This document shows, in pieces, positions 1 through 11,434 of a stretch of 64,000 bases of DNA. The DNA is taken from the NCBI RefSeq assembly GCF_001887595.1, contig NZ_CP017480.1:1-64000 (forward strand), in the 5' to 3' direction. Every line of letters begins with the position of its first letter. Positions within the stretch are counted from its first letter, which is position 1. This stretch comes from Luteibacter rhizovicinus DSM 16549. GTDB taxonomy: Bacteria > Pseudomonadota > Gammaproteobacteria > Xanthomonadales > Rhodanobacteraceae. The notes beneath the pieces were generated by a model. That model was not told the DNA's origin. It worked only from the letters and a program-made list of their open reading frames with translations, and made no database searches. A program made the position numbers and the translations under genes.

Positions 1-673
1 TGTACGCGACGGTGGTCGCGTTCGCGGCGAGCACACCGGCATCGCTGAGCGCGGCGATCCACAGCGCCCAGTCTTCACCGCCCATGACGGTGACCGTGTC
101 GTCGATTTCCTGCTGCGTCGCCGGCTCGACGGAGGCCTGAATGACGGCGTCCTTGTTGGTGTCCACCGAGGAGGCAGTGAACGTCTCGCCGATCGTCTTC
201 AGCGCGGAGCGCACGACCGTGTCCGTCCCCGGCAGCTTGCGCACCGGCGAGGCGAGCGAATACACCACCAGGTCGATCGGACCGTCCATGTCGGCCTTGA
301 TGATCTCGATCGCCTTGGCGCGGGTCTCGTCGGAGAATGCATCGCCATTGATCGAGCGGCTGTAAAGACCCGCCTGCGTGGCGAGCTTGTCGAAGGCCGC
401 GGAGTTGTACCAGCCGGCCGTACCGGTCTTGGTTTCGCTCGAGGGCTTCTCGAAGAACACACCCAGCGTCGCGGCACCCTGGCCGAAGGCGGCCGTGATG
501 CGCGAGGCGAGGCCGTAGCCGGTGGAGGCACCAATCACAAGCACGCGCTTCGGGCCGTCGGCGAATGCACCGCTGGCCTTGGTGATGGCGATCTGCTCTT
601 CCACGTTTTTCTCGCAGCCGACCGGATGAGCGGTGGTGCAGATGAAGCCACGAACCTTGGGGGTAATGATCAC
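1..673 (-). CDS. fabV: FabV-type trans-2-enoyl-ACP/CoA reductase (5' part, runs off the window)
   Basis: Catalyses the last, NADH-dependent reduction of each fatty-acid elongation cycle in the cytoplasm. The first 224 residues are present; the family is about 400 long, so the C-terminal half lies outside. The start [20 protein letters not shown] matches the FabV N-terminus, and the nucleotide-binding motif GASTGYG is at residues 48-54. I place the start at GTG (671-673), preceded by AAAGGGAC; no ATG fits the family alignment. FabV is the enoyl reductase isoform known for triclosan tolerance; whether fabI also exists cannot be seen. The stop is not in the window, so length and integrity are untested. 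Confidence 0.93.
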   Translation of the reverse strand, partial: MIITPKVRGFICTTAHPVGCEKNVEEQIAITKASGAFADGPKRVLVIGASTGYGLASRITAAFGQGAATLGVFFEKPSSETKTGTAGWYNSAAFDKLATQAGLYSRSINGDAFSDETRAKAIEIIKADMDGPIDLVVYSLASPVRKLPGTDTVVRSALKTIGETFTASSVDTNKDAVIQASVEPATQQEIDDTVTVMGGEDWALWIAALSDAGVLAANATTVAY

Positions 674-750
674 GGGTTGTCCCTTTGACGCAGTAAGGCG
701 CCCATTGTAATCGGCCGGACGCACCATGCGCTTCCGCACGGACGGCAGGC

Positions 751-2325
751 TCAGTCGCGAAGGTATTCGAGCCCCATCTGCGCCTGGGCCAGACTGAGGA
801 TGGAGCCGCCGCGACTGACGCAGTAAGCCGGCTTTCCGTCGGCGTCCTTGAGCACACTGACACATTCAGCAGGCAGCGTTCTGGTCGCCGCCCAATCGTC
901 CCGTGCCGCGTCGTAGCGATACAGCTGGCGCTCCTTGCTGACGCCGATGCTGTCGATCCTATGGGCATAGCCTTCAGTCGGCGAAAGAAAGTGCAGGTCC
1001 GTCACGCCGTTCGGTGGACGTGCAACGCGCTTCCAGCTGCCGCCCCCATCCACGGAAACGAAGACTTTCGAGAGGACGCCCTGGGGATGAAACACGACCA
1101 AGGTGGCGTTCGCGTCGCTATACGAGAAACCATCGATCGATCCATCGAAGGCAACGCGCTGCCAGCTGCCCGTCGCGAGGTCCATCTTCATGAGGTCGGG
1201 CGGTACGCCGACGAGGTAGCCCGTCGGCGTGATCTGCGAGTGCAATGCATTGACCATCAGCCATGGCTCGACGTCGACCCGCTGCTTTCGCGCCAGGTTC
1301 GCGGGATCGCTGTCGCCCGACAGGTATACGCAGGCGCGCACGACCTTGAACATCGGCGGTACGCCCGCGAAGTTCCACTCGCTCAGACCCGTCACAGTCA
1401 CGGCCCACTGGGTTCCCGAGAACGACACGTCGGTAACTCGCCCGCGTTCGCAGTCGAGCCGGCTCAGCTCCACCCAATGAGCGCCGCCGTCGCGACTGCT
1501 GCGAACCGATCCATCGTCGAGCCCCGCCACAAGGGTCTCTCCCGAGATACCCAAGGCTGTCACCCGGTGCAAGCTACCGGTATCGATCGCGGTCCAGACG
1601 CCGGCCGCATCGCGCACGCGGATCTGACCGAGCTCGGCGCCGTACAGCAGCCGCTGCTGCGCATCGACCACCGGAGTTTTCATGACGGGGATCGCGGCGT
1701 CCCTGGCGACATCGAGCACATGGCGACTGTCCTTGTCCGAGCTGAGCCGTTCGCTCAGCGGCGCCTTGTTACGGTTACGCTCGATCGCAAGCAGTGCCCA
1801 GGGAACCAGACCGGGCAGTACGGACTCTGCACCCCGATCGGCCAGTTGCAGCGGCTCGGCAGCGGCCTGCCAGGCTACCGGCTCCGGTCGGGCCGGCTGG
1901 ACGGCCAATGCCTTGACGACATCCTTTGCGGCCGCGGTCGTTGCATCGGTGCGCACCGGCACGACGATGCCCTTGTACTCGCCTACATCGATTGGAACAA
2001 GACCGCCAAGGTCGGTCACCTCACCCGCCTCCACGTGAAAGCTGGCGTAGTCCGCGACGTCGCGGCGGGTCCATTGATAAAGATGATAGTCGCCCGCTGG
2101 AAGCCACATTCCCGCTGCTGGCTCGTGCGCGCCCGTCAGGACCGGCACGTCGTAGCTCTTCTTGTCGGCACTCTTCACCGACAGCTGTACCGGAAACTCA
2201 AGCGAAGGAAACGACATCACGACATAACCCACGCCGGCATCGCCCGGCTTGGGTGGTTTCGTCGCCTGCACGGACGACGAAAAGACGAGCAACAACGCCA
2301 GCGCCACGCCGGTGATTCTGCACAT
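751..2325 (-). CDS. secreted BNR/Asp-box beta-propeller-like protein, function unknown
   Basis: A 524-residue protein with an N-terminal signal peptide (hydrophobic segment about residues 5-20, cleavage near VQA-TK). Two Asp-box (BNR) motifs are visible, SRDGGAHW at 277-284 and SVDGGGSW at 424-431, the hallmark of sialidase/sortilin/Ycf48-type propeller blades. The first 130 residues look like a separate beta-rich domain. No catalytic set is recognisable, so I would not call it a sialidase. It stands alone between fabV and ppiD, downstream-facing towards fabV with a 77-bp gap. Likely periplasmic or extracellular; substrate unknown. Confidence 0.75.
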   Translation of the reverse strand: MCRITGVALALLLVFSSSVQATKPPKPGDAGVGYVVMSFPSLEFPVQLSVKSADKKSYDVPVLTGAHEPAAGMWLPAGDYHLYQWTRRDVADYASFHVEAGEVTDLGGLVPIDVGEYKGIVVPVRTDATTAAAKDVVKALAVQPARPEPVAWQAAAEPLQLADRGAESVLPGLVPWALLAIERNRNKAPLSERLSSDKDSRHVLDVARDAAIPVMKTPVVDAQQRLLYGAELGQIRVRDAAGVWTAIDTGSLHRVTALGISGETLVAGLDDGSVRSSRDGGAHWVELSRLDCERGRVTDVSFSGTQWAVTVTGLSEWNFAGVPPMFKVVRACVYLSGDSDPANLARKQRVDVEPWLMVNALHSQITPTGYLVGVPPDLMKMDLATGSWQRVAFDGSIDGFSYSDANATLVVFHPQGVLSKVFVSVDGGGSWKRVARPPNGVTDLHFLSPTEGYAHRIDSIGVSKERQLYRYDAARDDWAATRTLPAECVSVLKDADGKPAYCVSRGGSILSLAQAQMGLEYLRD

Positions 2326-2424
2326 GCCGATGATCCCCTTCCCTGTTCCGTCGCTGGACGGCTTCGCAGGAAAGCGTAGCTTGAGCGTAAGAAGTTGTCA
2401 TGGGGATTAGGGGCGAGCACCCCT

Positions 2425-2448
2425 TCGCCGATGAATCGGCTCCTACAC
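2425..2448. repeat. REP-type palindrome, copy 1
   Basis: TCGCCGATGAATCGGCTCCT reads as the reverse complement of the common core GGAGCCGATTCATCGGCGA, with GCCGAT/ATCGGC as hairpin arms. It lies in the spacer between the ppiD terminator and the BNR protein gene start. Confidence 0.8.
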
Positions 2449-2467
2449 AGGAGCGGGGTCGGCGCGT

Positions 2468-2498
2468 AAAAAAGGCCCCTCGGTGACGAGGGGCCTTT
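2468..2498 (-). terminator. rho-independent terminator of ppiD
   Basis: On the minus strand AGGCCCCTCG-TCAC-CGAGGGGCCT is followed by a run of six T. It lies 25 bp past the ppiD stop. Confidence 0.9.
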
Positions 2499-2522
2499 CG
2501 CGAAGCGCTGGGCTTCGTGGCG

Positions 2523-4433
2523 TTACATGCGGTCCTGCGCGATCTTGATCTCGCCGCGGGCCTTGAGCGCATCGATGTATTCGATCGTGGCGGCCTTAGC
2601 CATCGCTTCGGCGATCTGGCCACGCAAGCCATCGTGCTCGGCCTTGGTGACCTTGGTCAGATCGCCGTCGGTGACCTTGTCCACGGCGACCACCGCGTAG
2701 GTGCCGTTACCCGTCTGCACGACCGACCAGCTCGGCTTGCCGTCGACCGGATGTGGCAGCGTGAAGGCCTGCTGGAGGATCGGCTGCGGCACGTCCTTGA
2801 CCGTGGAGAGCTTGCTGCGCTCCAGGTCGGCGGCGGTGCGCACCGGCACCTTGGCGAGTGCGGCGATGTCGCCGCCCTTGGCGACCTGCGCGACGAGTTC
2901 GTCGGCCTGCTTCTTGGCCATCGCGTCGACGCGCTCGTCGAGGATGCGCTGGCGAATCACGTCGCGGACGTCGGCCAGGTTCTTCGGCGCGGCGGCGGCG
3001 TGCTTGCCCAGATGCATGACGATCGCATCGCCCTTGCCGACCTGGACCAGCGAGGAGTTGTTGCCCTGATTGAGCACGTCGTCGGCGAAAGCCGCAGCAA
3101 CGAACTTCGGATCGGCGGCCAGGCCTTCACCACCCTGACGACCGAACATCGGCGTGGTGCGAATCTCGACACCGAGTTCCTTGGCAGCGGCATCGAGCGA
3201 ACCCGGGTTGCGCTCGGCAAGGTCGGCCAGCTGACCGGCGCGCTCGTTGTAGAGACGCTCGCCCTCGCCCTTCGCCCAGTCCGCCGCGAGCTGCGAGCGC
3301 ACCTCGGCGAACGGCTTGGCATCGCCCTCGCGCGCATCGCGCACCCAGATGATGTGGTAGCCCTCTTCCGGCGACAGCACCGGCTCCTTCGTGATCTCGC
3401 CCTTCTTCATGCTGAAGAGCGCGGTATCGAAGGCGGCGTTCGCGACGCCCTTTTCCAGCCAGCCGAGATCGCCGCCGCTGCGCTTGGAACCCAGATCTTC
3501 CGAGTTCTCTGCAGCGAGCTTGGCGAAGTTTTCCGGCGTGGCTTCGGCAGCGATCTTCTTCGCTTTCTCGAGCGCGGCCTTCTGCTGGTCGGGCGTGGCG
3601 TTCTTGGGCACATCGATGAGGATGTGCGAAACCTGGCGCTGTTCCGGCTGCGCGTAGCGCTGCTTGAACTTGTCGTAGAACTCGTGGAGCTGGGCGTCGG
3701 TCGGCTCACCGATCTTCAGGTCGGCCTGCCTCACTTCGAGGTACTGCACCGAGACCTGCTCGGGCGTGGTGTAGTCAGCAATGTGCGACTTGTAGAACGC
3801 ATCGATGTCGCCATCGGCCACCGTGGCATCCGTCAGCGACGGACGCGGCAGTTCCACGTAGCGCAGGTTGCGCTGCTGGAGCTGGAGGCGGAAGAAGCCA
3901 TCGACATCGGCGTCGCTGACCAGGGTGGTCGCGTAGATCGCCTGCGGAATGATCTGGTTGCCGAGGTCCGCGCGGACCTTGGCCTCATACATGGCCGGGC
4001 TCATGCCCTGCATGGAAAGAATGGCCTTGTACGCATCGGCACTGAACTGCCCGTTCACGGCAAAGCCGGGATCGGAGCCGATGGTTTCGCGCACGCTGGC
4101 GTCGGACACCTGGAGGCCGAGATCGGTGTTGGCCTTGTCAAGGAGGACCTTGCCAATCATGCCGTCGAGCACCTGCTGCTTGAGCTCGGGCTTCTCGAGA
4201 TCGGCGACCGTGAACGGCGCATTCGGATTCTGTGCGATCTGCTGACGCAGCTCGTTCATCCGGTTCTGCCAGTCCTGCTGAGAAATCTCGTGGTCGCCCA
4301 CTTTCGCCACATACGTATCGACGCGCGATACGAAGTACGACTCGATGCCGAAGAAGGCAACGGCGAACACCGAAACGCCGAGGACGATGGCCGCGGGCCA
4401 ACCATGGATCTTGTTACGCAGGGCTTGCAGCAT
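2523..4433 (-). CDS. ppiD: PpiD periplasmic folding chaperone (SurA-N/parvulin family)
   Basis: A 636-residue inner-membrane-anchored periplasmic chaperone that assists newly exported outer-membrane proteins at the Sec translocon. It shows a short cytoplasmic N-terminus, one membrane segment at about 14-34, a SurA-N-like region, a parvulin domain (VSHILIDVPKN about 265; GGDLGWLEKG about 320) and a C-terminal helical part, the usual PpiD layout and length. It is the last gene of the tig-clpP-clpX-lon-hupB-ppiD group, as in enterobacteria, but two tRNA genes and a hairpin separate it from hupB. A strong terminator follows it. Confidence 0.95.
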   Translation of the reverse strand: MLQALRNKIHGWPAAIVLGVSVFAVAFFGIESYFVSRVDTYVAKVGDHEISQQDWQNRMNELRQQIAQNPNAPFTVADLEKPELKQQVLDGMIGKVLLDKANTDLGLQVSDASVRETIGSDPGFAVNGQFSADAYKAILSMQGMSPAMYEAKVRADLGNQIIPQAIYATTLVSDADVDGFFRLQLQQRNLRYVELPRPSLTDATVADGDIDAFYKSHIADYTTPEQVSVQYLEVRQADLKIGEPTDAQLHEFYDKFKQRYAQPEQRQVSHILIDVPKNATPDQQKAALEKAKKIAAEATPENFAKLAAENSEDLGSKRSGGDLGWLEKGVANAAFDTALFSMKKGEITKEPVLSPEEGYHIIWVRDAREGDAKPFAEVRSQLAADWAKGEGERLYNERAGQLADLAERNPGSLDAAAKELGVEIRTTPMFGRQGGEGLAADPKFVAAAFADDVLNQGNNSSLVQVGKGDAIVMHLGKHAAAAPKNLADVRDVIRQRILDERVDAMAKKQADELVAQVAKGGDIAALAKVPVRTAADLERSKLSTVKDVPQPILQQAFTLPHPVDGKPSWSVVQTGNGTYAVVAVDKVTDGDLTKVTKAEHDGLRGQIAEAMAKAATIEYIDALKARGEIKIAQDRM

Positions 4434-4478
4434 GATGCGACTCGCACAGGTGGCGTCGGCAAATCCTTACCGACGGTA

Positions 4479-4511
4479 GATAAAGCAAAGGCGCCACACG
4501 GGCGCCTTTGC
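4479..4511 (-). terminator. hairpin after the tRNA pair
   Basis: An 11-bp perfect stem GCAAAGGCGCC / GGCGCCTTTGC with a 5-base loop lies 5 bp beyond tRNA-Asp on the minus strand. The following T-run (GCTTTATC) is short, so read-through into ppiD is possible. Confidence 0.65.
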
Positions 4512-4515
4512 GGAT

Positions 4516-4592
4516 TGGCGGAGTGGACGGGACTCGAACCCGCGACCTCCGGCGTGACAGGCCAGCATTCTAACCGACTGAACTACCACTCC
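4516..4592 (-). tRNA. tRNA-Asp (GTC)
   Basis: 77 nt including encoded CCA. The cloverleaf is complete: GGAGTGG acceptor, anticodon arm CTGGC-CTGTCAC-GCCGG, and T arm with TTCGAGT. Anticodon GTC reads Asp. It follows tRNA-Val by 9 bp on the same strand. Confidence 0.97.
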
Positions 4593-4601
4593 ACTTACCG
4601 T

Positions 4602-4676
4602 TGGTGGGTGCTGAGGGGATCGAACCCCCGACCAGCGCCGTGTAAAGGCGACGCTCTACCGCTGAGCTAAGCACCC
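4602..4676 (-). tRNA. tRNA-Val (TAC)
   Basis: 75 nt including encoded CCA. The acceptor is GGGTGCT/AGCACCC, the anticodon loop TTTACAC gives TAC (Val), and the T loop is TTCGATC. The outer anticodon-stem pair (27-43) is a T/C mismatch. It starts 16 bp after the hupB stop with no terminator between, so it may be cotranscribed with hupB. Confidence 0.96.
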
Positions 4677-4692
4677 CCTACGGCAAGACTAC

Positions 4693-4965
4693 TTAGTTTA
4701 CGTGATCCTTGAGCGCCTTGCCAGCCGTGAAGGCCGGAACCTTGGACGCCGGGATCTTGATCTCTTCGTTCGTGCGCGGGTTGCGGCCCGTGCGTGCGGC
4801 GCGGCTGCGCAGCTTGAAGGTGCCGAAGCCGACGAGGGCGACGTCTTCACCCTTCTTGAGGGTGTCCTTCACTGCTTCGATCAGGCCTTCGAGCGCCTTG
4901 CCAGCGTCGGCCTTCGACAGTTCAGCCTTTTCAGCAATGGCGGCGATCAGCTCGGTTTTATTCAT
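4693..4965 (-). CDS. hupB: DNA-binding protein HU-beta
   Basis: A 90-residue nucleoid protein that binds and bends DNA as a dimer. It is full length, with the beta-arm motif [20 protein letters not shown] at 46-65, including the RNP tip whose proline (63) intercalates DNA. I chose the internal ATG (4963-4965) because AAGGGAG sits 8 bp upstream and the product then matches the family's first residues ([11 protein letters not shown]). It lies downstream of lon, as in E. coli, but after the lon terminator and with its own promoter about 150 bp upstream. Confidence 0.97.
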   Translation of the reverse strand: MNKTELIAAIAEKAELSKADAGKALEGLIEAVKDTLKKGEDVALVGFGTFKLRSRAARTGRNPRTNEEIKIPASKVPAFTAGKALKDHVN

Positions 4966-5113
4966 TACGTAACTCCCTTTCAAAGGTAATTCGAATCGCC
5001 GGAAAGGCAATCCTGTACGAGAAGACGGTAGATCTTCGAACGTGAGCTTTTGGCACCGTTCGACGACCCGCTATACGTGGCGCCCTTGCGGCGCGGACGA
5101 TTGCGGAGCCGCC

Positions 5114-5142
5114 TTTATACCAGTGCCCTCCCCCCATCGCAA
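5114..5142 (-). promoter_or_regulatory. predicted sigma-70 promoter of hupB
   Basis: On the minus strand TTGCGA (5137-5142) and TATAAA (5114-5119) are separated by 17 bp. This would give a leader of about 140 nt before hupB. It is the main signal in the 339-bp gene-free stretch 4966-5304, together with the lon terminator; I see no small ORF there that I would support. Confidence 0.65.
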
Positions 5143-5248
5143 TACGAGCAATACCAACGCTTTCAGCGCGTATGCATCCTTCACGGAGGCTTGCATGGGG
5201 AGAGAAAAACGATTATCGCGAGTCAACAATGACAGGACGGCGAAAACG

Positions 5249-5273
5249 AAAAGGGTGCACTTACGTGCACCCC
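5249..5273 (-). terminator. rho-independent terminator of lon
   Basis: On the minus strand GGGGTGCACGTAAGTGCACCC forms a GGTGCAC/GTGCACC hairpin, followed by TTTTCGTTTTC. It lies 32 bp past the lon stop. Confidence 0.85.
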
Positions 5274-5304
5274 GTTGCTCGTTACACGGAGGGATCGGCG
5301 GAGA

Positions 5305-7821
5305 TCAATGCGTGAGCGACGGCGATGCCTTGCCCTTGCCCTTCCCAGCCTTGGCCTCTTCGAGGGGCACCTCGACCGCCTCACCGCCGTCTCCGGCCTT
5401 TTTAGGTGCCGGAGGACGCTCGAGCGCCAGGTTCAGCACCTCGTCGATCCACTTCACCGGATGGATGGCCAGCGACGACGTGATGTTCTCCGGCAGGTCG
5501 ATGAGGTCCTTCCGGTTCTCGTCCGGAATGATCACCGTGGTGATGCCGCCGCGATGGGCCGCGAGCAGCTTCTCCTTCAGGCCACCGATCGGCAGCACGC
5601 GACCGCGCAGGGTGATCTCACCGGTCATGGCGACTTCGGAGCGCACCGGCACCTTGGTCAGCGCCGACACGAGCGCCGTGCACATGGCGATGCCCGCACT
5701 CGGGCCGTCCTTCGGCGTGGCGCCTTCAGGCACGTGGATATGGATGTCCAGCGACTGATGGAAGTCGGGATCGATACCAAGCGCCTCGGCCCGGGCGCGA
5801 ACCACACTGAGCGCAGCCTGGATCGACTCCTTCATGACGTCGCCGAGCTGACCCGTCTGGATCAGACGGCCCTTGCCCGGGACCACGGAGGCCTCGATGC
5901 TGAGCAAGTCGCCACCGACCTGGGTCCAGGCCAGGCCCGTGACCAGGCCCACTTCGTTCTGCAGCTCCGCACGACCGAAGTCGAAACGGCGCACGCCGAG
6001 GAAATGGTCGAGATTCTCACCGTCGACACGCACCTGGTCCGGTGCAAGCACCTTGCCCTTCACGGCCTTGGCAGCGGTCTTCTTCACCTTGGCCTTGGCT
6101 TTCGCCGGCACGGTGCCCAGCGCGATTTCCTTGACCACCTTGCGGCAGATCTTGGAGATCTCGCGCTCGAGGTTACGCACGCCGGATTCACGCGTGTAGT
6201 AGCGCACGATGTCGCGAAGCGCATCTTCGCCGACCGTCAGCTCATCGGCCTTCAGGCCATTCGCCTTCAGCTGCTTGGGCACCAGGTACTTCAGGGCGAT
6301 GTTGAGCTTCTCGTCCTCGGTGTAGCCCGGGATACGGATCACTTCCATACGGTCGAGCAGCGGACCGGGGATGTTGAGCGAGTTCGCGGTCGCGATCCAC
6401 ATCACTTCGGAGAGGTCGAGATCGACTTCCAGGTAGTGATCGTTGAACGCGTTGTTCTGTTCCGGATCGAGCACTTCGAGCAGGGCCGAGGACGGGTCGC
6501 CACGGAAGTCCATCGACATCTTGTCGATTTCATCGAGGACGAACAGCGGATTCTTCGTGCCGACCTTATTGAGGTTCTGCACGATGCGACCCGGCATCGA
6601 ACCGATGTAGGTGCGACGATGGCCACGGATCTCAGCCTCGTCGCGCACGCCACCGAGGCTCATGCGAACGAACTTGCGGTTGGTCGCCTTGGCGATCGAC
6701 TGGCCGAGCGAGGTCTTGCCCACGCCGGGCGGACCGACGAGGCAGAGGATCGGACCCTTCATCGTGTTCACGCGCTGCTGCACAGCGAGATACTCGAGGA
6801 TCCGCTCCTTGACCTTCTCCAGACCGAAGTGATCGGCGTCGAGGGTTTCCTGGGCGAGCGCGAGATCCTTGCGAACCTTGCTGCGCTTCTTCCACGGCAC
6901 GCCCACCACCCAGTCGAGGTAGTTGCGGACCACGGTGGCCTCGGCGGACATCGGCGACATCTGCTTGAGCTTGTTGAATTCCTGGCGCGCCTTCGCGAGC
7001 ACGGCCTTGGGCATGCCGGCGGCGTCGATCTTCTTCTGCAGCTCCTCGATCTCGTTCGCGCCCTCTTCGCCCTCACCCAGTTCCTTCTGGATGGCCTTCA
7101 TCTGCTCGTTGAGGTAGTACTCGCGCTGGCTCTTTTCCATCTGCGACTTGACGCGGCCGCGGATGCGCTTCTCGACCTGCTGCAGATCCATTTCGCCATC
7201 GACGAGGCCGATGAGCAACTCGAGGCGCTGGCCGACATCGGCCGCTTCGAGCACGCGCTGCTTGTCGCCCATGCGCACGGAAAGATGCGCGGCGATGGAG
7301 TCGGCCAGGCGCGACGGATCGTCGATGCCCGAGAGGGTCGCGAGGATTTCCGGCGGGAGCTTGCGGCTCTGCTTGACCAGCTGTTCGAACAGCGAGACGA
7401 GCGAGCGCGACACGACGTCGAGTTCGCGTTCGTTGCTGCTGTAGATCGGTTCGATGACGCGGGCCTTGCCGCTCATCATGCCGGCTTCGTCTTCGAAGGC
7501 ATCGATCTGTACGCGCGACTGTCCTTCGACGAGCACCTTGACGGTGCCATCGGGCAGCTTCAGCAGCTGCAGGACGCCGGCGAGCGTGCCGACCGAGTGC
7601 AGGTCGCCGATCGACGGATCGTCGATGTCGGGGCTTTTCTGGGCGACGAGCAGGATCTGCCGTTCGCCTTCCATCGCCCGCTCCAGCGCGCGCATGGACT
7701 TGTCGCGACCCACGAACAGCGGAATGACCATGTGCGGGTAGACAACGACGTCACGCAGGGGCAGGACCGGCAACAGGTCCAGCTCGGATCCGCTCGTGGT
7801 TTGGCTGCGATTCTTCGCCAT
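5305..7821 (-). CDS. lon: ATP-dependent protease Lon
   Basis: An 838-residue cytoplasmic AAA+ serine protease degrading misfolded and regulatory proteins. It carries the N-terminal LonN substrate domain (from [17 protein letters not shown]), coiled-coil region, Walker [10 protein letters not shown], and a C-terminal S16 protease domain with Ser708 in DGPSAGIAM and Lys751 in [12 protein letters not shown] as the catalytic dyad. It is longer than E. coli Lon (784): a Lys/Ala-rich insert ([20 protein letters not shown]) sits between AAA+ lid and protease domain, and the C-terminus carries a low-complexity tail ([11 protein letters not shown]). It follows clpX after a terminator, so it probably has its own promoter in 7822-7930. 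Confidence 0.98.
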   Translation of the reverse strand: MAKNRSQTTSGSELDLLPVLPLRDVVVYPHMVIPLFVGRDKSMRALERAMEGERQILLVAQKSPDIDDPSIGDLHSVGTLAGVLQLLKLPDGTVKVLVEGQSRVQIDAFEDEAGMMSGKARVIEPIYSSNERELDVVSRSLVSLFEQLVKQSRKLPPEILATLSGIDDPSRLADSIAAHLSVRMGDKQRVLEAADVGQRLELLIGLVDGEMDLQQVEKRIRGRVKSQMEKSQREYYLNEQMKAIQKELGEGEEGANEIEELQKKIDAAGMPKAVLAKARQEFNKLKQMSPMSAEATVVRNYLDWVVGVPWKKRSKVRKDLALAQETLDADHFGLEKVKERILEYLAVQQRVNTMKGPILCLVGPPGVGKTSLGQSIAKATNRKFVRMSLGGVRDEAEIRGHRRTYIGSMPGRIVQNLNKVGTKNPLFVLDEIDKMSMDFRGDPSSALLEVLDPEQNNAFNDHYLEVDLDLSEVMWIATANSLNIPGPLLDRMEVIRIPGYTEDEKLNIALKYLVPKQLKANGLKADELTVGEDALRDIVRYYTRESGVRNLEREISKICRKVVKEIALGTVPAKAKAKVKKTAAKAVKGKVLAPDQVRVDGENLDHFLGVRRFDFGRAELQNEVGLVTGLAWTQVGGDLLSIEASVVPGKGRLIQTGQLGDVMKESIQAALSVVRARAEALGIDPDFHQSLDIHIHVPEGATPKDGPSAGIAMCTALVSALTKVPVRSEVAMTGEITLRGRVLPIGGLKEKLLAAHRGGITTVIIPDENRKDLIDLPENITSSLAIHPVKWIDEVLNLALERPPAPKKAGDGGEAVEVPLEEAKAGKGKGKASPSLTH

Positions 7822-7930
7822 GTGCTTGGGGTTTCCCTCAGAGAATTTGGGCTTCGCCCCGACACTGCGCCGGAGCCGCCATACACGTCAAGTGGTGGTT
7901 CGCGAAGGGACGATCAAGAGCCGACACCAC

Positions 7931-7969
7931 AAAGAAAAACGGCCCCGGCGTACTGGACGCCGGGGCCGC
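7931..7969 (-). terminator. rho-independent terminator of clpX
   Basis: An 11-bp stem CGGCCCCGGCG / CGCCGGGGCCG is followed on the minus strand by TTTTTCTTT. It lies about 23 bp beyond the clpX stop. Confidence 0.9.
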
Positions 7970-7991
7970 GGTAGCTTGCTTACGCCCGTGA

Positions 7992-9287
<1,296 letters not shown>

Positions 9288-9392
9288 GCTTTGGGCCCTA
9301 CTGAGAATCCAGGTACGCTTTGAGAATAGCACAGCACTTCGCCCCTGGAATCAGGAGCGAAGTGCCGGTTTTCACAAGCGAAAACGTTCAAA

Positions 9393-10025
9393 TCAAGCTG
9401 AACGGACGGTGTCGACCGTGCGCTTTTCGGGAATCGAGTCGATCAGGCCATAGGCCTGGGCCTCGGCCCCGCTCATGAAGCGGTCACGCTCGGTGTCACG
9501 GGCGATCTCGTCGACCGTCTTGCCACTGTGGTGGGCAAGGATGGCGTTGAGACGCTCACGCATGGTCAGAATCTCACGGGCATGAATCTCAATGTCCGTG
9601 GCCTGACCCGAAATGCCGCCAGCCCAGGGCTGGTGGATCATGATGCGCGAATGCGGCAGCGAATAACGCTTGCCCGCGGCACCCGCTGCCAACAGCAGGG
9701 CACCCATCGAGGCGGCCTGGCCGATGCACATCGTGCTGACGTCCGGCTTCACGAACTGCATCGTGTCGTAGATCGCCATGCCGGCCGTGACGGAACCGCC
9801 CGGGCTGTTGATGTACAGGTTGATGTCCTTGTCCGGGTTCTCCGACTCAAGGAACAGCAGCTGGGCGACGATCACATTGGCCATGTAATCGTCGACCGGC
9901 CCCACGGCGAAGATGATGCGCTCTTTGAGGAGACGCGAGTAAATGTCGTACGAACGCTCACCGCGTGAAGTCTGTTCGACGACGATGGGCACCAGGTTGA
10001 GGTTCTGGATCGGAGCCATGGACAT
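9393..10025 (-). CDS. clpP: ClpP, proteolytic subunit of ClpXP/ClpAP
   Basis: A 210-residue S14 serine peptidase forming a tetradecameric chamber. The catalytic triad is visible as Ser106 (GQAASMGA), His131 (MIHQP) and Asp181 (RDTERDRF). The start at 10023-10025 (MSMAPIQ) is supported by GGAGAG 8 bp upstream; the first 10-15 residues are probably a propeptide. It sits between tig and clpX, the conserved order, 49 bp after the tig stop. Confidence 0.98.
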   Translation of the reverse strand: MSMAPIQNLNLVPIVVEQTSRGERSYDIYSRLLKERIIFAVGPVDDYMANVIVAQLLFLESENPDKDINLYINSPGGSVTAGMAIYDTMQFVKPDVSTMCIGQAASMGALLLAAGAAGKRYSLPHSRIMIHQPWAGGISGQATDIEIHAREILTMRERLNAILAHHSGKTVDEIARDTERDRFMSGAEAQAYGLIDSIPEKRTVDTVRSA

Positions 10026-10074
10026 GCGGTCTCTCCTTCGTGTGGGGCCCGGCTGTTGCAAGTGATCGGTGCGA

Positions 10075-11367
10075 TTACGCGCCGATCGGTCGCATCACCT
10101 CGTCGAAGCTCAGTTCCTGGTCGGTGGATTTGGCGTGATCCGCCACCCACTCAGCCACCTGATCTTCCATGACGCGGTTCTGCAGTCCCGACATCAGTTG
10201 GGGATCGCCGTTATACAGTTCAATGACCTTTTCCGGTTCTTCATAGGTCGAAGCGATCGCGGAGAGCATTTCCGCCATGCGCTTGCGATCGATCCGGATC
10301 TCATTCTTGCGTGCGATTTCACCCATCAGCAGCGCGGCGAGCACGCGCTTGCGGGCGAACGGCGTGGCCTCGGCGACCATCTGCGGGCTCGGCTCCTGGC
10401 CGCGCGGCAGGTTGCCGGCGGCGAGGCTGCGGGCTTCGGCATCGGTCATGAGATCGGGAACGTCCAGCTCCGGGTAGGCGCCGGCCAGCTTCTCGGCCAC
10501 TTCGGACTTCAGGCGAGCCATCACGCTGGCCTTGAGCTCGCGCTCGAGGTTGGCGCGGACTTCCTTGCGGAAGGTCTCGATATCGCCATCGGCCACACCG
10601 AACAGCTGCACGAACTCGGCGTCGACGGTCGGGAGGTTCGGCTCCTGCACCTTGACGATCTTGAAGGTGACCTTGGCGGTCTTGCCGGCGAGGTCCGGGT
10701 TACGGAAGTCTTCCGGGAAAGCCACGTCCTGAACGAGGTCTTCGTCAGCCGAACGGCCGGTCAGAGCTTCGTCGAGCGCCTTGAACAGGGTGCCCGAGCC
10801 GAGCACGCTACCAGCGCGCTCGAGGCCTTCGGTCGGGAAGCGGTAGTCGCCGGCTTCGGCGGCGTATTCGAACATCACGAAGTCGCCGTCCTTGGAGGCG
10901 CGGGTCACTTCGTCGAAGCTGCGACGCTGGGTGCGCAGGGTCTCGATCATCTTGTCGATGTCGGAGTCCTTCACTTCAGCCTTCGGACGGGCGATCTCGA
11001 GCGCCGCCACGTCGATCACCGGGAACTCCGGCATGATCTCGAAGGTAGCCGTGTAGGCGATTTCGCCGTTCTCGGCATTACCCGTGGTGTCCACCGCCGG
11101 GTTGGCGATCGGCTGGAGCTTTTCCTGCTCGACGGCCTGGCGCAGCGTGGAGCCGATCAGCTCGGACAGTGCCTCGCCACGGACCTGCGCGCCAAAGCGC
11201 TGCTGGATCACGTTGGTGGGAACCTTGCCGGGACGGAACCCCTTCAGGCGTACCGTGCGACCCATCTCCGCGATGCGCTGGCTGACCTGCGACTCGAGGC
11301 GCTCAGCCGGGAACTTCACCGTGAGCTTGCGCCCGAGCTTGCCGACATTCTCAACCGAAACCTGCAT
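10075..11367 (-). CDS. tig: trigger factor, ribosome-associated chaperone and PPIase
   Basis: A 430-residue chaperone binding at the ribosomal exit tunnel. The N-terminal ribosome-binding domain contains the signature GFRPGKVP, followed by an FKBP-like PPIase domain (DGDFVMFEY...) and a C-terminal helical arm domain. The ATG at 11365-11367 has AGGAGAG 6 bp upstream and begins [10 protein letters not shown], as in homologues. It is the first gene of tig-clpP-clpX and lies 67 bp downstream of soxR, which is on the same strand. Confidence 0.97.
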   Translation of the reverse strand: MQVSVENVGKLGRKLTVKFPAERLESQVSQRIAEMGRTVRLKGFRPGKVPTNVIQQRFGAQVRGEALSELIGSTLRQAVEQEKLQPIANPAVDTTGNAENGEIAYTATFEIMPEFPVIDVAALEIARPKAEVKDSDIDKMIETLRTQRRSFDEVTRASKDGDFVMFEYAAEAGDYRFPTEGLERAGSVLGSGTLFKALDEALTGRSADEDLVQDVAFPEDFRNPDLAGKTAKVTFKIVKVQEPNLPTVDAEFVQLFGVADGDIETFRKEVRANLERELKASVMARLKSEVAEKLAGAYPELDVPDLMTDAEARSLAAGNLPRGQEPSPQMVAEATPFARKRVLAALLMGEIARKNEIRIDRKRMAEMLSAIASTYEEPEKVIELYNGDPQLMSGLQNRVMEDQVAEWVADHAKSTDQELSFDEVMRPIGA

Positions 11368-11434
11368 GACCTCTCCTGAAACCACCACGAGTGTGGCGCG
11401 ATGGGGTGAAAAACCCCGCAAATGACTGCCCATT

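Noticed and set aside
961..2379. Long plus-strand frame of 472 codons
   Set aside because: It is antisense to the signal-peptide-bearing BNR gene, has no start signal and has arginine-rich shadow composition.
2517..4670. Plus-strand frame of 717 codons opposite ppiD
   Set aside because: It runs through two tRNA genes and is a codon-bias shadow of ppiD.
7822..7930. Heat-shock (sigma-32) promoter for lon
   Set aside because: CTTGA-like elements occur but no CCCCAT-type -10 at proper distance; too weak to list.
5275..7974. Plus-strand frame of 899 codons opposite lon
   Set aside because: A high-GC shadow; lon on the other strand is unmistakable.
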